DNA of 37,052 nucleotides from positions 1 to 37,052 of the forward strand of contig JAURFH010000014.1 of assembly GCA_030834415.1 (NCBI GenBank). Direction: 5' to 3'. Shown piece by piece: positions 1 through 8,901 of the stretch (position 1 is its first letter; every line of letters begins with the position of its first letter). This DNA comes from Verrucomicrobiota bacterium. GTDB lineage: Bacteria > Verrucomicrobiota > Verrucomicrobiia > Limisphaerales > JAEYXS01. Under the pieces are notes generated by a model that ran no database searches, was not told where the DNA came from, and saw only the letters and a list, made by a program, of their open reading frames with translations. A program made the translations under genes and the position numbers.

Positions 1-419
1 GGCGTGGGATGTTTCACGCAGGCTTCCGCTGCATTGCCAAAGAGCAGGCAACTGCCGGCGAGCCAGTTGGTCTGCGGTTTCTCCATGAACCGCTTGGCCA
101 CCATGTCAAAGGCGCCGGGGAGAAAGACGTCATCACTGTTCAGGTAGGCGACGATATCACCCGTCACCCGCGCGAGACCTTTATTGATGGCGTGGGCCTG
201 GCCGCGGTCTTTCTCACTCACCCACCAGGCGAGCTTGCTCTCGTAACGCTTGATGATCTCCACGCTGTCATCGGTGCTGCCTCCGTCCACGATGATGTAC
301 TCGATATGGGGATAACGCTGGTTCAGGACAGACAGGATCGTCTCCTCAAGGAAGTGGCCTTGATTATACGAGGGCGTCACGATGCTGAATTTTGGGAGGT
401 CTGCCATCAGCTCAGTCAT
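1..419 (-). CDS. Glycosyltransferase family 2 (partial, C-terminus beyond window)
   Basis: Reading the minus strand from ATG at 419 gives an open frame that leaves the window at base 1, so only about 139 residues are visible. The product starts [20 protein letters not shown] and shows the GT-A fold hallmarks: a beta1 '[10 protein letters not shown]' segment, the nucleotide-binding 'DGGSTDD' motif and a metal-binding 'LNSDD' motif. These are typical of GT2 enzymes that move a sugar from a nucleotide-sugar donor to a growing glycan at the cytoplasmic face of the membrane. An alternative ATG lies at 407; neither has a strong ribosome binding site. It follows the previous GT2 gene by 24 bp and is in the same frame, so it is probably the distal part of the same operon. 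Acceptor and donor cannot be inferred. Confidence 0.85.
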   Translation of the reverse strand, partial: MTELMADLPKFSIVTPSYNQGHFLEETILSVLNQRYPHIEYIIVDGGSTDDSVEIIKRYESKLAWWVSEKDRGQAHAINKGLARVTGDIVAYLNSDDVFLPGAFDMVAKRFMEKPQTNWLAGSCLLFGNAAEACVKHPT

Positions 420-443
420 TTGAAGATTGATTGCCGGTGAATG

Positions 444-1472
444 TCAACGCCGCCAGCGTCGCTTGAGCAGGCGGAGCCGGATACGCAAGGCGGAGAATTC
501 TCCCCGTTCAGCAGCTTCCAAGCGGAGCAAGGCACTTTCTTCTGAGGACGGAAGGGCGGCTTCGAGCAGACGCAACGCCAAGGTTTGCTCCCAAGCGGAT
601 CGCACGGCGTTGTCGGCGACGGGACGTTTCTTCAAGTAAGCCTCCGCCAACGAATTTTGTCCGGTGACCAAGGTACGGAGCTCTTCGCCAGAGAGAGAAC
701 TTGGTTCCTGTCGCCAAAAGCGGAACAACCGATCCGCTTGTTCGGGGGATAGATCCAAGCCGCGTCGCTGCCAGACACGGCGGATGACTTCGAGCGTATG
801 TTCGATGACGGTGCGTTCCGCGAGACTCGAACGATTGGTGTCATGCTTGCGCACGCGCAAGGAGATGGCATTGATCTGGGTGAACTCCACTGATTCCAAC
901 AGGCGCGAAGTAAAATCGTAATCCTCGGCGTAATGTACTGCCGGATCGGGATCAAAGCCACCGCTCGCAAGATAAGCATCTCGCCGCATAAGCAGAGCGG
1001 AAAAATTAAAGACCGCATGGAACTGGTGCCGCCAACAGTTCAATTCCGGATCGGCAGCGAGCAGCCCCTGATGTGCCACCTTACCATCACCGCTGAACCA
1101 TTCCACAGAACCGACGATCACACTGCTGTGGGGATTTTCTTGGGCGACACCCAGATCACGGGCGAGACGCTCGGGCGGAATGAGATCATCGGCATCCAGA
1201 AACATGAGCCACTCGCCCCGGGATTGCTGGGCTCCGAAATGTCGGGCGACCGCCGGACCGGCATTAGCCTGACGCAGCAGACGGAAACGCGGGTCTTTGG
1301 CGGCGGCAGCGGCGACCAAGCTGGGGCCGTCATCCGAGGAACCATCATCCACCACGATGACCTCCCATTGCTCCATCGTCTGGGCAAGGATGCTCTGCAA
1401 GGTCTCCATGATCCAGCGGCCCGCGTTGTAGAGCGGGATGACGATGGATATGACGGGAGACCCGGAGCCCAT
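444..1472 (-). CDS. Glycosyltransferase family 2
   Basis: A 342-residue protein with an N-terminal GT-A domain. Residues 7-17 form the first strand (ISIVIPLYN), residues 41-48 the UDP-binding loop (VDDGSSDD) and residues 92-96 the metal-binding motif (LDADD). 'NAGPAVARHFG' near residue 70 is the usual GT2 segment that contacts the nucleotide. The C-terminal third is helical and rich in Arg and Leu, ending in a basic tail (LLKRRWRR), consistent with peripheral membrane association. It lies 15 bp after the preceding GT2 gene and 24 bp before the next, all on the minus strand. Predicted to add a sugar to a lipid-linked or surface glycan; specificity is unknown. Confidence 0.88.
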   Translation of the reverse strand: MGSGSPVISIVIPLYNAGRWIMETLQSILAQTMEQWEVIVVDDGSSDDGPSLVAAAAAKDPRFRLLRQANAGPAVARHFGAQQSRGEWLMFLDADDLIPPERLARDLGVAQENPHSSVIVGSVEWFSGDGKVAHQGLLAADPELNCWRHQFHAVFNFSALLMRRDAYLASGGFDPDPAVHYAEDYDFTSRLLESVEFTQINAISLRVRKHDTNRSSLAERTVIEHTLEVIRRVWQRRGLDLSPEQADRLFRFWRQEPSSLSGEELRTLVTGQNSLAEAYLKKRPVADNAVRSAWEQTLALRLLEAALPSSEESALLRLEAAERGEFSALRIRLRLLKRRWRR

Positions 1473-1487
1473 TTCCGGTCATGCTGC

Positions 1488-2447
1488 CTAAAGCCGGGGC
1501 AGATTAAAACACAAACCGAACAACGCTGCTGATTGCGCAATCAGATGGTTGGACCGCATCTGCGCGCCAATGCGGGCGGCATCATCAGTCGCCTTGCTGG
1601 CACGCCACTTCTGCGCCAATCCCAGTCGGCCGAAATAAATGGCGCGACGAAAGGCGAGCAGCGCGCTTCGTCGATCTTCCGGTATGCGATAGAGCTCCAA
1701 GATGGCTTGCGATTGGCCGATACCGCGCGCCAGTTTCAACAGATAGGCGGGGTCAAGCCGGGCAGTCGGCATGTAATGTTCCAAAGCCAGTTCCGGGACA
1801 TACCACAGTTCATGGCCAAGCCGGCTGATGCGATAGCAGATCTCCGTATCGCCCCCAGAGGAGAGCGATTTGCCCTGGCGATCCACCAGAAACATGGGCT
1901 TGGCGAAAGCTTTCAGGGCTGGATCGCGCCGCACCACCATGCCCGCACCGGCCGGGGCCCACCAGCCCGGCTCAAGCAGGCAAAAGGGTTTATCCCCATG
2001 GTCATAGATGGCAAGATAAGCAGCTACCGTATCGAACCATGCGGGCGGTGTGCTTTGATACACACCGAGGCAACGGCCACCGATCGCTCCCGCCTGCGGA
2101 TGTTCCGCCATGAATCGCGCTGTGACCACCAGATAGTCTGGGTGTAAAAAATTGTCATCATCCACAAAGATGACGACCTCACCTACCGCTTCCTGCAAAG
2201 CACGCTGACGGGCATGTGACAACCCAAGTCGCTCCTCACGCACGACGCGCACGGAACTGAAACCGGGCAGAGTGACAAATTCCGGGGGAAGGGTGAGGGA
2301 TGGTTGTGAAGCATTATCCACCACCAGCAATTCGGTCTGTGGCGGGATCCCGATTTGGCCGCGCAAAGCCTCAAGGCAGCGGGTAATGATGTCCATCGCC
2401 GGATTGTGCGTACAGATGGCGACGGAAATGGTGATGGGGCCAGACAT
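1488..2447 (-). CDS. Glycosyltransferase family 2
   Basis: A 319-residue GT2-type enzyme. It begins with 'ISVAICTHNP' (residues 7-16), has the 'VVDNAS' nucleotide-binding motif near residue 42 and a 'FVDDDN' DxD motif at residues 95-99. 'GLSHARQRAL' around residue 75 is the conserved helix after the third strand, and 'SSGGDTEICYRISRLG' further on resembles the 'ED.el..R....G' acceptor-base region of the family. It is the third consecutive GT-type gene in this minus-strand operon, 40 bp after the preceding gene. Donor and acceptor are not deducible from sequence alone. Confidence 0.88.
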   Translation of the reverse strand: MSGPITISVAICTHNPAMDIITRCLEALRGQIGIPPQTELLVVDNASQPSLTLPPEFVTLPGFSSVRVVREERLGLSHARQRALQEAVGEVVIFVDDDNFLHPDYLVVTARFMAEHPQAGAIGGRCLGVYQSTPPAWFDTVAAYLAIYDHGDKPFCLLEPGWWAPAGAGMVVRRDPALKAFAKPMFLVDRQGKSLSSGGDTEICYRISRLGHELWYVPELALEHYMPTARLDPAYLLKLARGIGQSQAILELYRIPEDRRSALLAFRRAIYFGRLGLAQKWRASKATDDAARIGAQMRSNHLIAQSAALFGLCFNLPRL

Positions 2448-2487
2448 CTAAGCGAGAGTGGCAGGCGGAGCTGGAGGGTTCAAGCCG

Positions 2488-3501
2488 TCAACGGCGCAGG
2501 CGGGCAATCAAGGTGGCCAGCAGAGTCACTGGCAAACCGCGCAGAGCGTGATGCCCCAAGCCCAACACCCGCAGGACATACCCCAGGAACGAGTGGTAAT
2601 CCAACCACGGACAAGGTTCCTGCACCTGCTCACGATAAGCACGCGTGGCGACCACGTACGGCGAGAGCTCCTGCATGAGTCGCCGCAACAGACCGAACCA
2701 GCCTTTATCCGGACAACCAGGACCGAGCAAGACCCAAGGTTTACCGCCGATGGCGTGAAGGATAAGCGGTGGTGGCCCGAAGATACCGCACAGACGTTCG
2801 CCTAGGCTGTAACCCAATGCCCCTCCGCAATGGATGATATCTCGCCCGGTATGCAAGAGCCGCAAGGGGTAATGTGAAAACTCAGCCGCACCCAAGAGCG
2901 CGTTGAGCACATCCTGATCGCCGCGCACATGGGGCGGGCGGTTCATCAGCGGCTGGCCGTCATACCGATGATACTCCTCGCTCGCCAGGCATTCCTGCCA
3001 GCGACGCAATAACGGTTCATGCACGGCCGTCACGCGGAGCACGGCGGAGTTCAAGGTGCAAGGTATGGAGCGGCCCACGGGGAAATTCCAGCCGCGCGTG
3101 CGCAGCTCAGTGCCTTTCTCCGGCTGACTGGAGGCTTCCTCTGCGACCAGCACTTCATCATCCTTCAATGAATCCAGCAACGGCGAGAGCGAGGCAGACA
3201 AAAGCGCATCTGAATCCAACCAGATGGCTTCGTGCCAGCCATCCTGCAATAGCGGCAGGAGCGTATGCGGCTTGCAGTTCCAGCCTTGCGCCCCGGCGGG
3301 CCAGTGGTCGATGAGGGTGACTTGCGGCTGCGCCTTCAACCATTCGCGGAATTCTGGAATGGGATTGGGTCGGTAGAGAAAAACATGCGCTTCCGGACAA
3401 TGTTCACGGAGGCTCAAGATGGCGAACTTGATGCCGATCTCTGCGCCACCCCGATCCTCAGCCAGACAAAAAGCACGGTGCTTGCCCGAGGCTTCAGGCA
3501 T
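2488..3501 (-). CDS. Putative DxD-type glycosyltransferase (nucleotide-diphospho-sugar transferase fold)
   Basis: A 337-residue protein with no close family I can name. Features pointing to a GT-A-fold glycosyltransferase are 'AIWLDSDALL' (residues 92-101, DSD at 96-98, a GT8-like metal-binding site), a preceding 'WNCKPHTLLPLL' segment typical of GT8-like proteins, and 'RGDQDVLNALL', which matches the D-Q-x-x-N motif of the same class. The N-terminus ('AFCLAEDRGGAEIGIKFAILSLR') looks like the start of the fold without a signal peptide. Its ATG overlaps the end of the upstream methyltransferase gene by 8 bp, suggesting translational coupling. The C-terminus ends in a basic leucine-rich stretch that may touch the membrane. 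Confidence 0.62.
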   Translation of the reverse strand: MPEASGKHRAFCLAEDRGGAEIGIKFAILSLREHCPEAHVFLYRPNPIPEFREWLKAQPQVTLIDHWPAGAQGWNCKPHTLLPLLQDGWHEAIWLDSDALLSASLSPLLDSLKDDEVLVAEEASSQPEKGTELRTRGWNFPVGRSIPCTLNSAVLRVTAVHEPLLRRWQECLASEEYHRYDGQPLMNRPPHVRGDQDVLNALLGAAEFSHYPLRLLHTGRDIIHCGGALGYSLGERLCGIFGPPPLILHAIGGKPWVLLGPGCPDKGWFGLLRRLMQELSPYVVATRAYREQVQEPCPWLDYHSFLGYVLRVLGLGHHALRGLPVTLLATLIARLRR

Positions 3502-4195
3502 GACCGGCCTCCTGATGGAAAGCGATGAGCGTCACCTTGTCCGGCACAGTGGCGGTAGCCAGCGGCTGTAGCTTTCCTTCGGTAGTCAGCATCTGCAGCT
3601 TGAAACCAAGTTTGGCCAAAGTGGCACCCGCCGCCGTCAGCGCAGATTTCTCTACGTCATCCAAGATGAGGCTCTTGATACGTCCTGACCGAAACAATTC
3701 TTTCGCACTTTGCGACAACGCATCCAACAAAGTGACATCCGCCAAACGCAGGTGATTCACCGCGCCCCACTGCCACTCCGCGGCAAAGCGGTCCAAGGTG
3801 ATCGCCACCGCCGTATCTGGCAGCTCCATCACGGCACGGCCAATGACACAGACACGCCCGGTGAGCTGATTGAGTGCGACGTTGTTCACTAGCTGCCGGT
3901 AGCGCTTTACATCCGGCGTCATCGCGTAAACCGTCCCTTCCGATTTCAGCAACTGACCAACGAGTAAAGTGATCCCGCCCAAGCCTGGACTGAGATCCAC
4001 AAAGCATTGGCCCGGTTTAACGGACTGTTGCAGGTAAGCGAGCAGTGGAGGGTTATCGATGACCGCATTTCGGGCGCAATGGTCGGCGACTTCATCCTCC
4101 CGGGTGAAGAGATAGGCGAGACCGAAACGGTCCCGGAAAATCCACGGCTTACGGTCCACATGGCGATGCCAGAGTTCTGTGAGTTTGCCGCGCAT
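3494..4195 (-). CDS. FkbM-like SAM-dependent methyltransferase, divergent
   Basis: A 233-residue protein resembling FkbM/Methyltransf_21 enzymes, which O-methylate sugars or other secondary metabolites. 'FVDLSPGLGGIT' (residues 65-76) corresponds to the SAM-binding motif I, followed by 'GTVYAMTPDVKRYRQLVNNVALNQL', the equivalent of the family's 'VyAfEP....f..L..N..lN' region. The usual acidic residue of that 'EP' motif, which binds the SAM ribose, is Thr here (MTP). Cofactor binding may therefore be altered or the protein may be only a structural relative. It starts 4 bp after the ABC exporter gene and overlaps the next gene by 8 bp, so it clearly belongs to the glycan operon. A role in methylating a sugar residue is inference. 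Confidence 0.6.
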   Translation of the reverse strand: MRGKLTELWHRHVDRKPWIFRDRFGLAYLFTREDEVADHCARNAVIDNPPLLAYLQQSVKPGQCFVDLSPGLGGITLLVGQLLKSEGTVYAMTPDVKRYRQLVNNVALNQLTGRVCVIGRAVMELPDTAVAITLDRFAAEWQWGAVNHLRLADVTLLDALSQSAKELFRSGRIKSLILDDVEKSALTAAGATLAKLGFKLQMLTTEGKLQPLATATVPDKVTLIAFHQEAGHA

Positions 4196-4199
4196 GATG

Positions 4200-6032
4200 C
4201 TAGACGGCGTCCTCCGCCAGATGCGTCACCCCGCTGAGGTCGACCAGCTTGGCGAACAGTCCCTTCTGGGCAACCAGTTGTTCCCAGGTTCCTTGCTCGG
4301 CTACTCTTCCATTTTGCATCACCACGATATGATCGGCATCCCGGATGGTGGAGAGGCGATGGGCGATGACGAGCACCGTGCGGCCCATGCGTGCCCGCTC
4401 CAGCGCGGCCTGCACCTGTCGCTCGGCGATGTTATCCAACGCAGAAGTGGCCTCATCCAGAATCATGATGGATGGATGCCGCACCAAAGTGCGCGCGATG
4501 GCCAGCCGCTGCCGCTGACCACCAGACAACAACATGCCGCGCTCGCCGACGATGGTAGCGAGTCCCTCTGGCAATTCGGCCACGACATCTTCCAGCGAGA
4601 CATCCTTCACGGCATTCTCGATATCTTCTGCCGTGCACTTCTCGTAACCGTAACTGATGTTCGCCGCTAATGTGTCGTGGAAGAGGAAGGCTTCCTGCTC
4701 CACCACCGAGACACGTTGGTGCCATGATCCGGCGGTGAAATCCCAATAGCCGACACCATCCACGCTGATGTTCCCCTTGGTGGGCTGGCGCAGACGCAGC
4801 AGGATGGTGGCAATGGTGGACTTGCCGGAACCAGACGGGCCGACCAGCGCAACTGTCTTGCCCGCCGGGATGCTGAAGCTCACATCTTTGATGGCCTCGG
4901 TGCCGTTCTCGTAAGTGAAGCCCAAGTTCTCGAAACGGATCTCTTGCTTGACCTCGGTGAACTCCTTGGAGCCGAACGGATGCTTGGGAAAATCTGGGGC
5001 GGTCAGCCAGGTCTCCACCTCGCGCACACCGGGAGCGAGGAATACAAGCGTGCCGAGCAAACCGTAGATCTGGTTCACCAGCGGCAGCAAACGCAGGAGG
5101 ATGAAACCGAAGCCTGCCAAGTGAGGTGCCCGCATCTTGCCGGTGCTGACGAAAAACCAATAGGCCAGCCCGACGATGAGCATGGCCCCGGTGACGGCGA
5201 TGATCTCGCCCAGTGGCGCCATCAAGGCATTATAGCGGCTCACTTTTTCATCCGTGGTGGCCTGCTTGAGGTTCACCCGATGGAAGCGCTCGACCTCGCG
5301 ATCCTGCGAGTTAGTGGCCCGCACCACGCGGATACCGCTGAAACAATCGTGAAGGCAGCTCAAGACCTCCTGATTGTTATCACTGACTTCCTTGCCGCGC
5401 TGGCCGAGCTTGCGCTGGAGAAAGCCGACAGAGAATCCGATCAACGCGCCCAGGCAAAGGGTCAGCAGCGTTAAAGGGAAGGAGATGTAAAAGAGCATGG
5501 ACAGATACAGCAACGCCATGCTGCCCCGCTGGCCGATAAGCAAAAGGTAATCGATGGCGCAATTGGCGCGACCGGTCTCGTTGAAGCAGATGTTGGTAAG
5601 CTCACCGGATGTCCGATGCTCGAACAGACTGAGCGGCGCGTTCTGGAGCTTTTGGAAAATGGCGTCGCGCAGATTGACCGAAGTGCGACGTTTCAAACGG
5701 GCCGACAAAGCCTGGCTGAGAAAGAGAACGATGTTCTTACCCACGATAGCCAACAACACCAGCACACAGAAGGTGCCGACGTAAAACGAGGTCGAGTAAC
5801 CCGGCATCCAATCCTGCACCATCAAGATGGGGCGCATGGGAGCCACGCCTTCACCCTCCAGCAGCAAGGACAGCAACGGGACCAACAGACCAACACCGAT
5901 ACTCTCCAGCATGGTGGCCAGCAAAGCCGCCCCGACCACCGCCAGCACGAGATGCCGTCCGCCACGCAAATGGGGCCGGAGCCGCCACAGTATGCGGATG
6001 ACTTCAATCGTGCTTTTAAGCGCGGTACGCAT
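4200..6032 (-). CDS. MsbA-type ABC exporter (fused TMD-NBD)
   Basis: A 610-residue half-transporter with an N-terminal membrane domain (about residues 25-340, several strongly hydrophobic segments) and a C-terminal ATPase (about 365-600). The ATPase is complete: Walker A 'GPSGSGKST', Q-loop 'VVEQEAF', signature 'LSGGQRQRLAIAR', Walker B 'IMILDEATSALD' and switch histidine 'IAHRLST'. This is the type IV exporter arrangement used by lipid A, O-glycan and lipid-linked oligosaccharide flippases. Embedded among glycosyltransferase genes with short spacing (45 bp upstream, 4 bp downstream), it most likely works as a homodimer that flips or exports the glycan or glycolipid made by this cluster. Confidence 0.92.
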   Translation of the reverse strand: MRTALKSTIEVIRILWRLRPHLRGGRHLVLAVVGAALLATMLESIGVGLLVPLLSLLLEGEGVAPMRPILMVQDWMPGYSTSFYVGTFCVLVLLAIVGKNIVLFLSQALSARLKRRTSVNLRDAIFQKLQNAPLSLFEHRTSGELTNICFNETGRANCAIDYLLLIGQRGSMALLYLSMLFYISFPLTLLTLCLGALIGFSVGFLQRKLGQRGKEVSDNNQEVLSCLHDCFSGIRVVRATNSQDREVERFHRVNLKQATTDEKVSRYNALMAPLGEIIAVTGAMLIVGLAYWFFVSTGKMRAPHLAGFGFILLRLLPLVNQIYGLLGTLVFLAPGVREVETWLTAPDFPKHPFGSKEFTEVKQEIRFENLGFTYENGTEAIKDVSFSIPAGKTVALVGPSGSGKSTIATILLRLRQPTKGNISVDGVGYWDFTAGSWHQRVSVVEQEAFLFHDTLAANISYGYEKCTAEDIENAVKDVSLEDVVAELPEGLATIVGERGMLLSGGQRQRLAIARTLVRHPSIMILDEATSALDNIAERQVQAALERARMGRTVLVIAHRLSTIRDADHIVVMQNGRVAEQGTWEQLVAQKGLFAKLVDLSGVTHLAEDAV

Positions 6033-6077
6033 CAGTGCCGTCTAAGATACGCGAGAAGGCGGGGATGTCGCCAGTCC

Positions 6078-7016
6078 CTAATGTCGCAGGGAAAAGAGCA
6101 GCCGGTAGAGTGCGCAGCCACCGGGCAAAGCAGCGCAAAAGCGTTGGGTCATACGCACTCTGCTTCCTGGCCCACCGGCGGGATAATAAGGACTGCGCAG
6201 GAACTCCCTGGCCCTGGAAGCATCGCCTTGCAATAGGCAACGAGTGACCGCGCCGGGAAGCAGTCCGGCCATGAACTGGCGCTTCCATGGTTCCACTTCG
6301 GCACTGGTTTCCATGGCCAGCAAATAAGGAGCGAGCCGTTCGCCCCAAAGACCGGCGGTCGTGGCGGAATGAGGGTGGGTGCGGTACTCCATCAGGTAGT
6401 CAGGACGAAAACTGAAACCGGCTCCTTCCCGGGCAAGCCGGAGGAAATACTCGATCTCAGGGGTATTGAGATCGTCCTTAAAATGGAGCCGCCGTGCCTC
6501 CTTGGTCCGCAGCAGACTGCTGCAGATGGGAACGGCATTGCGCCAGACCCAGCTCTCGGTTTGGGCGAGACGGCCGAAGGGAAGTTGATCGCGGGAATAA
6601 GAGACCGTCTGCTGTCGACTTGCTTCCTCCAGACGCTGACCTTGTTCACCGATCAGGTAGTGGTTACTGAAGACGACTGAGACATCCGGTTCGATGTGCT
6701 CCGCCAGTTTCGTCAGAAAATCAGGGAGCAATCGATCGTCATCACCGATGATCACCACCCATTCACCTTGGGCAGCATCCACGATGGCATTCCAATTCCC
6801 GGCGAGGCCGAGATTGCGCTCGTTACGGCGATAGCGGACCCGCGAATCCTTTTTCGCGAGGGCCTGCGCCCAAGGACCGATCTCCCTGCCCGGGCCGTCA
6901 TCACTGATGAGCACTTCGATGGGAGCGTAGGTCTGGGCGAGCGCTGAGTGGACCGCTTCTTGCAGGTAGGTGAAGCGGTTATAGGTGGGTATGCCGATGG
7001 TGATGAGCGGAGGCAT
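6078..7016 (-). CDS. Glycosyltransferase family 2
   Basis: A 312-residue GT2 protein. Residues 5-13 (ITIGIPTYN) form the first strand, 'ISDDGPG' at about 37-43 replaces the more usual DDGS loop, and 'IGDDDRLLPDF' at residues 90-100 is the metal-binding DxD region. 'RNERNLGLAGNWNAIVDAA' is the standard GT2 helix. The C-terminal part includes a Tyr/Arg-rich segment (FRPDYLMEYRTHPHS) seen in rhamnosyl- and other GT2 transferases. Its ATG overlaps the stop of the preceding GT4 gene by 1 bp, indicating coupled translation. Sugar specificity cannot be assigned. Confidence 0.88.
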   Translation of the reverse strand: MPPLITIGIPTYNRFTYLQEAVHSALAQTYAPIEVLISDDGPGREIGPWAQALAKKDSRVRYRRNERNLGLAGNWNAIVDAAQGEWVVIIGDDDRLLPDFLTKLAEHIEPDVSVVFSNHYLIGEQGQRLEEASRQQTVSYSRDQLPFGRLAQTESWVWRNAVPICSSLLRTKEARRLHFKDDLNTPEIEYFLRLAREGAGFSFRPDYLMEYRTHPHSATTAGLWGERLAPYLLAMETSAEVEPWKRQFMAGLLPGAVTRCLLQGDASRAREFLRSPYYPAGGPGSRVRMTQRFCAALPGGCALYRLLFSLRH

Positions 7017-8158
7017 CAGCGTGGTCCCTTCAGTGCAAGCAAGGTGAGGAGATGACCCGTCACCACGGACCAGTCGTAACGGTCTTTATAGAAGGCGCGG
7101 CCACGTTCTCCCATGGATCGGCGCATCTCCGGATCAGCCAAGAGTTCGGTAGTCCGCAACAGAAAGTCTGCCGGATCATTGGCGACCGTCTGCGAGCAGA
7201 TATTGGCCTCTCGCAAGGTCGGGCCGGTGTTGGGGCCGATGGTGGTGGCAACCGGGGTGCCATGGGCCAAGCCAGCCATGAAAGAGGTGCGCCGCTCAGA
7301 GACGCCATCGATGAAGGGCAGCAGCAACAGATCAATGCTGAACAAGATCTGGGAGACGGCCAGCGCCTCCACGTAGCCGGTGCTCTGGATCCAAGGGGAA
7401 TTCTGTTCACGGGCGATCTCACCGGCCTTGCCGATCAGAATGAGGGCAACCGGACGTCCCAATGATTGGGCATGCTTTTGCGCGGCTAGCACCCAGTCCA
7501 GTTGTTTGGCCGCACTGGCGGTGCCGAACCAACCAAGAACCAAGGTATCGTCATCCCAGCCGCGCGAACGTCGCCATTCCTGGCGGAGTTTTGCCTGGGA
7601 CATGACGGGCACGAGCGGGATCGTGCTGGGTGAGGCGGCGTAGGAGAACTTGTTTTTGTGCGCGGGCATCTTGGCCTGCCATTCGTTCCGCCAGGCTTCA
7701 GTGGAAGTGACAACGGCATCGGCAGCGGAGACGATCTTACGCCATTGCTGACGATGCGCCCAGGCATAGAGAAAACGGTTCGGCAGCAAGGACCAGGGGG
7801 CAGCGATCTCGTGCGCGGAAACTACCTGACAAGGATGGCGGCCGGTCCGCAAGCGGGCGAGGAGGCGCGGGATCACCGGCGCGACACCACCATGGCCATA
7901 CATGTGGGGAACGTACTGCCAGAGAAGCGAAGTTTCCGGCGGCAGGGCATCCAGCAGAGAAAAGAGCGCGGCCTCATCCTGCCAATCGTTGACGTATTGG
8001 GCCCTGACCGGGGCGGCAGGTTTCTGTGTACCTGCGGAAGTGATGACCTGCACATCGGCGTAAAAGGCGAGTTCGCCGGCCAGCAGAGCAGTATAGTCCG
8101 CGACACCGCCGGGCCGGGGCGGATAGTCGGGACAGATGATGGCAACGGATGGTCTCAC
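7016..8158 (-). CDS. Glycosyltransferase family 4 (first gene of glycan operon)
   Basis: A 380-residue GT-B-fold enzyme. The N-terminus has 'YPPRPGGVADYTALLAGEL', the acceptor-side loop of GT4 enzymes, and the C-terminal donor domain contains 'VLGWFGTASAAKQLDWVL', a 'GLAHGTPVATT' segment before the donor-binding loop, and the closing 'RRSMGERGRAFYKDRYDW' helix seen throughout the family. It is retaining and nucleotide-sugar dependent by family knowledge. It is the 5'-most gene of the minus-strand operon; the 214 bp in front of it separate it from the divergent receiver-like gene. Which sugar it transfers is unknown. Confidence 0.86.
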   Translation of the reverse strand: MRPSVAIICPDYPPRPGGVADYTALLAGELAFYADVQVITSAGTQKPAAPVRAQYVNDWQDEAALFSLLDALPPETSLLWQYVPHMYGHGGVAPVIPRLLARLRTGRHPCQVVSAHEIAAPWSLLPNRFLYAWAHRQQWRKIVSAADAVVTSTEAWRNEWQAKMPAHKNKFSYAASPSTIPLVPVMSQAKLRQEWRRSRGWDDDTLVLGWFGTASAAKQLDWVLAAQKHAQSLGRPVALILIGKAGEIAREQNSPWIQSTGYVEALAVSQILFSIDLLLLPFIDGVSERRTSFMAGLAHGTPVATTIGPNTGPTLREANICSQTVANDPADFLLRTTELLADPEMRRSMGERGRAFYKDRYDWSVVTGHLLTLLALKGPR

Positions 8159-8257
8159 CTAGCGCGCAAAAAATAGCAGCCTGTCACACAAAGTCCAATG
8201 AGGAAGAATCATGTTTCCATGAGCCGAAAAAGAACCTGATCCGACACGCCGAGATAC

Positions 8258-8283
8258 CCGAGGGAAGAGGTTTGTTCCCTCGG
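8258..8283. promoter_or_regulatory. Stem-loop in divergent intergenic region
   Basis: A perfect 9-bp inverted repeat, CCGAGGGAA at 8258-8266 and TTCCCTCGG at 8275-8283, with an 8-nt loop. A further TA/TA pair can form if one C is bulged. It sits in the 214-bp space between the GT operon (minus) and the receiver-like gene (plus), so it would fall in one of their 5' leaders or serve as an operator. No T-run follows on either strand, so a simple terminator is unlikely. Function is unknown. Confidence 0.4.
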
Positions 8284-8372
8284 TAGGCGCAATATGTGGT
8301 GATAGCCGCACAATGCTGGTAAAGCACGGCCGACGACGTTTTGTCATAAAGTTCATGGGGAAAGGAAAAACT

Positions 8373-8840
8373 ATGAAACCCATCGTATTCCTGACAACGA
8401 ATGATTCCGCAGTGGAAATAACGGTCGCGGCGGTGGCGAGGAGTGCCGATTGCCAGTTGAGTTGTGCCAGGACGACCAAAGAGGCCGTCAAGATGCTGGC
8501 CGGTGAGGATACCGATCACTCCACCAGCAAAAAACTGGTCGTGGTGGATCTGGATGTCAGCGGCGGCAGCCGCACCCTCTTGCGAACGGCCGGTGGCATG
8601 CTACCGGTCATCGCGGTGACCAGCAAGGACAGCCCCTGGCTCGTATCATTGAAACGGCATCATCGCGTGGGGGCTACCTTGGTGAAACCGGTGAAGCTGG
8701 ATGAACTGAGTCGCGCCTTCCGTAACGTGGGAAATATCTCCTGCCAATCATCGACCGAAGATGACCGTTGGCCGCAATTGAAGGCAGCGATCCATCGGGT
8801 GCGGTGTGTCCTTGGGACAGAAGAACGCAGCCGAGTCTAA
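8373..8840 (+). CDS. Degenerate response-regulator receiver-like protein
   Basis: A 155-residue protein with the outline of a CheY-like receiver. A hydrophobic first strand is followed by N10-D11 where receivers have an acidic cluster. 'LVVVDLD' has D59 at the phosphoacceptor position, 'VIAVTS' has T83, and 'VKPVK' has K105. The acidic pair that normally binds Mg2+ is mostly lost (T-N-D instead of D-D-D), so phosphorylation is doubtful. The final 30 residues are polar and do not resemble an output domain. The start is ATG 8373 because a purine-rich GGGAAAGGAAAA precedes it; an in-frame ATG at 8313 lacks this. The kinase gene follows immediately, suggesting a shared transcript. Confidence 0.6.
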   Translation: MKPIVFLTTNDSAVEITVAAVARSADCQLSCARTTKEAVKMLAGEDTDHSTSKKLVVVDLDVSGGSRTLLRTAGGMLPVIAVTSKDSPWLVSLKRHHRVGATLVKPVKLDELSRAFRNVGNISCQSSTEDDRWPQLKAAIHRVRCVLGTEERSRV

Positions 8841-8901
8841 ACGCCGCGCGGGATTAGAAACATTGCGAGAAGGGTATCGGTTCTGCTACTCCCTTCTCAG
8901 C

